DNA from: Isoetes taiwanensis
Taxonomy: Eukaryota > Streptophyta > Lycopodiopsida > Isoetales > Isoetaceae
NCBI GenBank assembly: GCA_021234155.1
Contig: JAJEKV010000014.1
Span: 14,064,494-14,128,493 of the forward strand
DNA: 64,000 nucleotides
Reading direction: 5' to 3'
Positions 60,841-64,000 of this stretch are shown here, one piece after another. Below the pieces are notes generated by a model. It had not been told where the DNA came from, did no database searches, and saw nothing but the letters and a program-made list of their open reading frames with translations. Within the stretch, counting starts at the first letter, position 1, and each line of letters starts with the position of its first letter. The position numbers and the translations under genes were made by a program.

Positions 60841-61985
60841 GTTCTTGGTATAAATATCTAGGTTTCTATTGATAGACTTGAGGCCCTCCATAACGGGTAT
60901 CTCAGAATTTTCTTCTATCTGGCCTTGTATTGTAATTGTTTCATGGTATCAGAGATCTGAAACAAGAATTAGAGAAGAGTTTGTGTGAGCAAGGCAAGAT
61001 GGCCAAGTTACAAATGGATCTGAAGAATTTGGAGAAGCTTGATCGAACCAATGCCATAGTGTGGTTTTGAAAAATGCAGGCTATTCTGGAAGAACGTGAT
61101 GTTTGGGATGTTGTGAGTGGAGTTGAACCAAGACCGGAGGTTGGGGAGGCAGGAAATGGTAGTGAATGGCATCTCTAGCTGCATGGAGGAAGAAGGATAA
61201 TCGAGAAAAAACGTCCATGATGTTTGGGCTCAAGGATGGGCTGATCCCATTAGTGAGATTGAAGAACATTGCAAAGGAAGGATGGGAGTGCTTGAAGAAA
61301 ACATTCAAGGCTCATAACACGTCACATAAATTGTTTCTATGGCAAAAAAATTTTAGTGCTAAAATGAAGGAAGAGGATGATCCCACTGATCATATTAGCA
61401 CTATGGAAAGCCTAGCAGATCAGCTTGCAGCACTAAATCACTCTATTAGTGATGAGGATTTGGCTATGGCAATACTGGCAAGTCTTTCAGGATCCTATGA
61501 TTCGATCAAACAGGCTATGGAGTGTAAAGATGGAAAAATGAAGAATGAGGCAGTGATTGGTGCTGTGCTTCAAGCATCTCATCTCCTCAAGAAAGAGGAG
61601 GAAGAATCAGCCTATGTGGCCAAAGTCAAGGCTTCAAGAAATGATTTTGAATGCTCGTCTTGTGGCAAGGAAGGCCATATTGCAAGGAATTGCAGACACT
61701 CCAAGAAAGCTAGGGACAAAAAATACAGGAAGACCAAATTCGGTGAAAGAAGATGGAATAATGCCCGCTCTGGTGGCTCGGGGGCAAGCATGGCAGAAGA
61801 TACCTCTGCTAAAACTTCAGAAGAAGAAGATAGTGAAATTGAAAGGAATGTACCCGTCTTTGTTGACCAAGAATCTGAAAGTGACTGGGAGAACAATAAA
61901 TCCTTGGAATTGTACAAGAGCTTTCTCAATTCTCGTTGGAATTTCAACATGTTTGATAATGAAGAGGACCAAAGAGAGCAGAATC
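60841..61985 (+). mobile_element. Copia relic 3: LTR end, PBS and gag
   Basis: A TGGTATCAGAG primer site at 60944-60954 follows a probable LTR end (tgtaattgtttca). Gag starts at 60999 (MAKLQMDLKNLEKLDRTNAI), has a TGA at 61068, shifts near 61165, and is then open from 61166. Gag motifs are EGWECLKKTFKAHNTSHKLF, LADQLAALNHSISDEDLAMA and the zinc knuckle CSSCGKEGHIARNC (CX2CX4HX4C) near 61653. After about 61985 the sequence switches to an unrelated antisense transposase-like gene, so the rest of the element is lost. The left LTR border was not found. Confidence 0.8.
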
Positions 61986-63445
61986 TCAGCAAAATCTATG
62001 ATAGAAACTATGGTGTCCTTTGGAAATGTTGCCAAACACTCCCTGAATTGTTTGGCCTGCCATCTCCCCTCATAATTATGTGGTATAGATTCTTTTAAAA
62101 CTTTCTTGGCTTCCTGGATAATCTCTACAGCAGTTGTGCATTTGTAAACCAATTTGGTAACTGCTTTATTAGATATCTTGTACTCTCCCTTGACATCAGG
62201 CTCAGGTTCTCCTATGGGTTCAAGTAGCTGCAATGGTAATGACAGATCAATGTGATATAACTTGGGATTAAAAAATGCTAAATTCTTACCTTGTCATAGG
62301 TCTTCCATTCAATGTTGTGTCCTGGAATGTATTTCAATTCATTTGGACAAGTTGGTAACTTGGCAGGTCTACAATTCTTGCACTTGAGAGTCAGTCATGT
62401 GCATACCACTCTCCCTTGGACAAATTAGTGATCTCCAAAGCTCACTAGTAGAAGAATATGTACATTTATTTGCCATGCAAGTTGGCCCAGGGCCACAAAC
62501 CACACATGTGCACTTGCAGCTTAGCTCCATGTAATTTTTCATCATGCCTAACCTTATTTATTGCTTGCCTAATGAAATCTGTTTTCATGTGATACACACA
62601 ACAACAAGTTTCTCTATCCCTAACCTTCCTTACATATGGTGGTTTCAGAGCATGAAACATCGAAAAAGACAACTCAAACTTGGGATATTCAGCAGTAGAA
62701 CGCTTATAGAAAGTAACCTGCAAGTGCAAGTTCACAAGTTATAAAAAGAATTTAAAAAGGCAACAGAAAATCAATATAGAAACGCTTGAGTTTCCTCTAG
62801 AAAATGCAAGGGATGCATTATGTTCACTCCTTTGCCTAGTCTGATCTTCATCACATGTTTTTTGCAAGGTGACACTCTAGTGTTATTCCTCCAAAAGTCA
62901 ACCACAAGTTTCCTCTGATCATAAGAAAGCTTGTCACTTCGAGTGCTTTTCTTAAACATTGACCATGGTCCTTCCCCATGTTCAGCAGCAAGTCTTCTCT
63001 TAACAACAACAGAATTCATGTTTAGTTGCTTTGCATAGGCCTTTCTATTTGTGTCAGCATTAACAGAGTAAGCCATGGCAGCACTTCTTGCTCTCCATGC
63101 ATCTGTATCCTTTGCATATTTGTGGGCTGCAAATGAATCCTTCAAGTTGTCCACTATAGCTTTCATTGTTTTGAATTCTTTGGTGGTTTGAATACCAAGA
63201 CCAGGCAACCATTTGGCTGCACCCCTTAGAAGATCTTCTCTATCTTTTTCACGAGCATTCCTACAAATATTAGTAACAAGTTTGTCAATATTCTTTGACA
63301 ATCTTTTCTTTTTCTTTGTGCTGAAATCACCATTCAGTTTGGCTTCTTCATCAGCTGTAGCCTCCCTTTCTCCCTGTCTTTGTCTTTTCATTCTTCTTTG
63401 TTCAGCTCTCTTCTTCCTAAAAAGAACACCTAAAGAAGCTAACAA
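61985..63445 (-). pseudogene. Transposase-like multi-exon gene relic, family not named
   Basis: Minus strand. Exon a is 63445-62786 (MLASLGVLFRKKRAEQRRMK; later KLSYDQRKLVVDFWRNN and IMHPLHFLEETQ). Exon b is about 62717-62490 (FYKRSTAEYPKFELSFSMFH; KPPYVRKVRDRETCCCVYH). Exon c is about 62220-61985 (EGRWQAKQFRECLATFPKDT; IIDFAE). The first join keeps the frame if a 68-bp intron with a GC donor is removed (62718-62785). A Cys-rich CCCVYH box and a DFAE(N) box are features I associate with repetitive, transposon-encoded proteins in early-diverging plants and animals; that link is from memory and not checked. The gene is cut at 61985 by the Copia gag relic. The start upstream of exon a is unknown. 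Confidence 0.45.
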
Positions 63446-64000
63446 AAGTTAATTCTGTAAAGGATACAGAATAAACAATTGGAGATAAAACTTGACTTAC
63501 CTCCAATATCCATTGGAGCATGTGTCTCATTTTGAATGAATTCACCATGTGCCTTCTCTGTCATAAAATTAGTTTATGTTTCTTCATAACAAAATTCAGC
63601 ATCAATATCTGAAAAGATAAATAAAAAACTAAGGTTATACATATAGTAGAGACTGTAAATCTACCATATGTACTCGATAGTCACATGCAAAGCAGCTTCT
63701 AGCATATCGTGCCTAGGTAATGGTTTGGCTTCCATGATATATGTAGAATAGTGTGATATAGAATGTACTCAAGATGTGATGATGAATAGAATGACTTCCT
63801 TCAATAAAAAAATAAATAAATATAATGATGCAATATACATCCTCCATAGACCTCATTTATCACATAGTGTAATCAAATGGAGAATGGAATGTAGAAGAAT
63901 AAGTTCAGTACAAATCTTCCAAATTCTAAGAAGCAAAGATGTCTTATGCAACCATTACTGTTAATCACCTTCAAAAAAAAGGGGTGTGTACCAATCAAAC
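63446..64000. other. No gene recognised
   Basis: AT-rich. It may contain a first exon or promoter of the minus-strand transposase-like gene. Nothing supportable. Confidence 0.35.

Overview
This is a land-plant nuclear window. It has spliceosomal genes with short introns and plant-only gene families: a STRUBBELIG-type LRR receptor kinase and an FYRN/FYRC plus WD40 protein. Its LTR retrotransposons carry the plant initiator-Met-tRNA primer site. A tyrosine-recombinase (DIRS-like) retrotransposon, several divergent LINEs and very long (CT)n tracts fit a non-angiosperm vascular plant better than a typical flowering plant. A fern is my best guess, but this is inference and I could not test it. Most of the window is transposon sequence and only three conventional genes are visible.

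Layout. 1-3455: 3' part of an SRF receptor-kinase gene (+). 4373-8233: a tRNA-Ala-derived SINE-like unit, LINE A (+), then an antisense Ty3/gypsy fragment with an RNase H domain. 8800-9650: unrecognised, possibly coding on the minus strand. About 10.6-14.3 kb: decayed DIRS-like element (RT, RNase H, tyrosine recombinase). 14.7-21.6 kb: two different LINEs (B, C), each lying between (CT)n microsatellites. LINE C keeps ORF1, endonuclease and RT. 22.0-24.3 kb: gypsy gag/protease relic (-). 25.3-26.96 kb: LINE D (-) inside a perfect 28-bp target-site duplication. 27.3-27.7 kb: gypsy RT/RNase H scrap. 30.6-31.8 kb: a 1.2-kb MULE-like element with a 9-bp duplication and a possibly captured gene piece. 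32.4-34.0 kb: aldo-keto reductase gene with a frameshift. 36.9-45.9 kb: old Copia element split by a complete gag-only LTR element (38597-44631). 47.99-53.9 kb: complete but defective Copia element. 55.1-59.4 kb: FYR/WD40 gene with 10 exons and an open frame of 1056 codons. 60.9-62.0 kb: Copia gag relic. 62.0-63.4 kb: transposase-like gene (-).

How the parts relate. The three host genes are all on the plus strand and show no shared pathway. The receptor kinase would act at the plasma membrane, the reductase in the cytosol, and the FYR/WD40 protein probably in the nucleus. The mobile elements record several layers of nesting. The gag-only element sits inside a Copia RNase H coding region with its 5-bp duplication intact. 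Two LINE families sit in CT tracts. Exon borders were set by reading GT/AG (twice GC/AG) sites and checking that the frame stays open across all joins.
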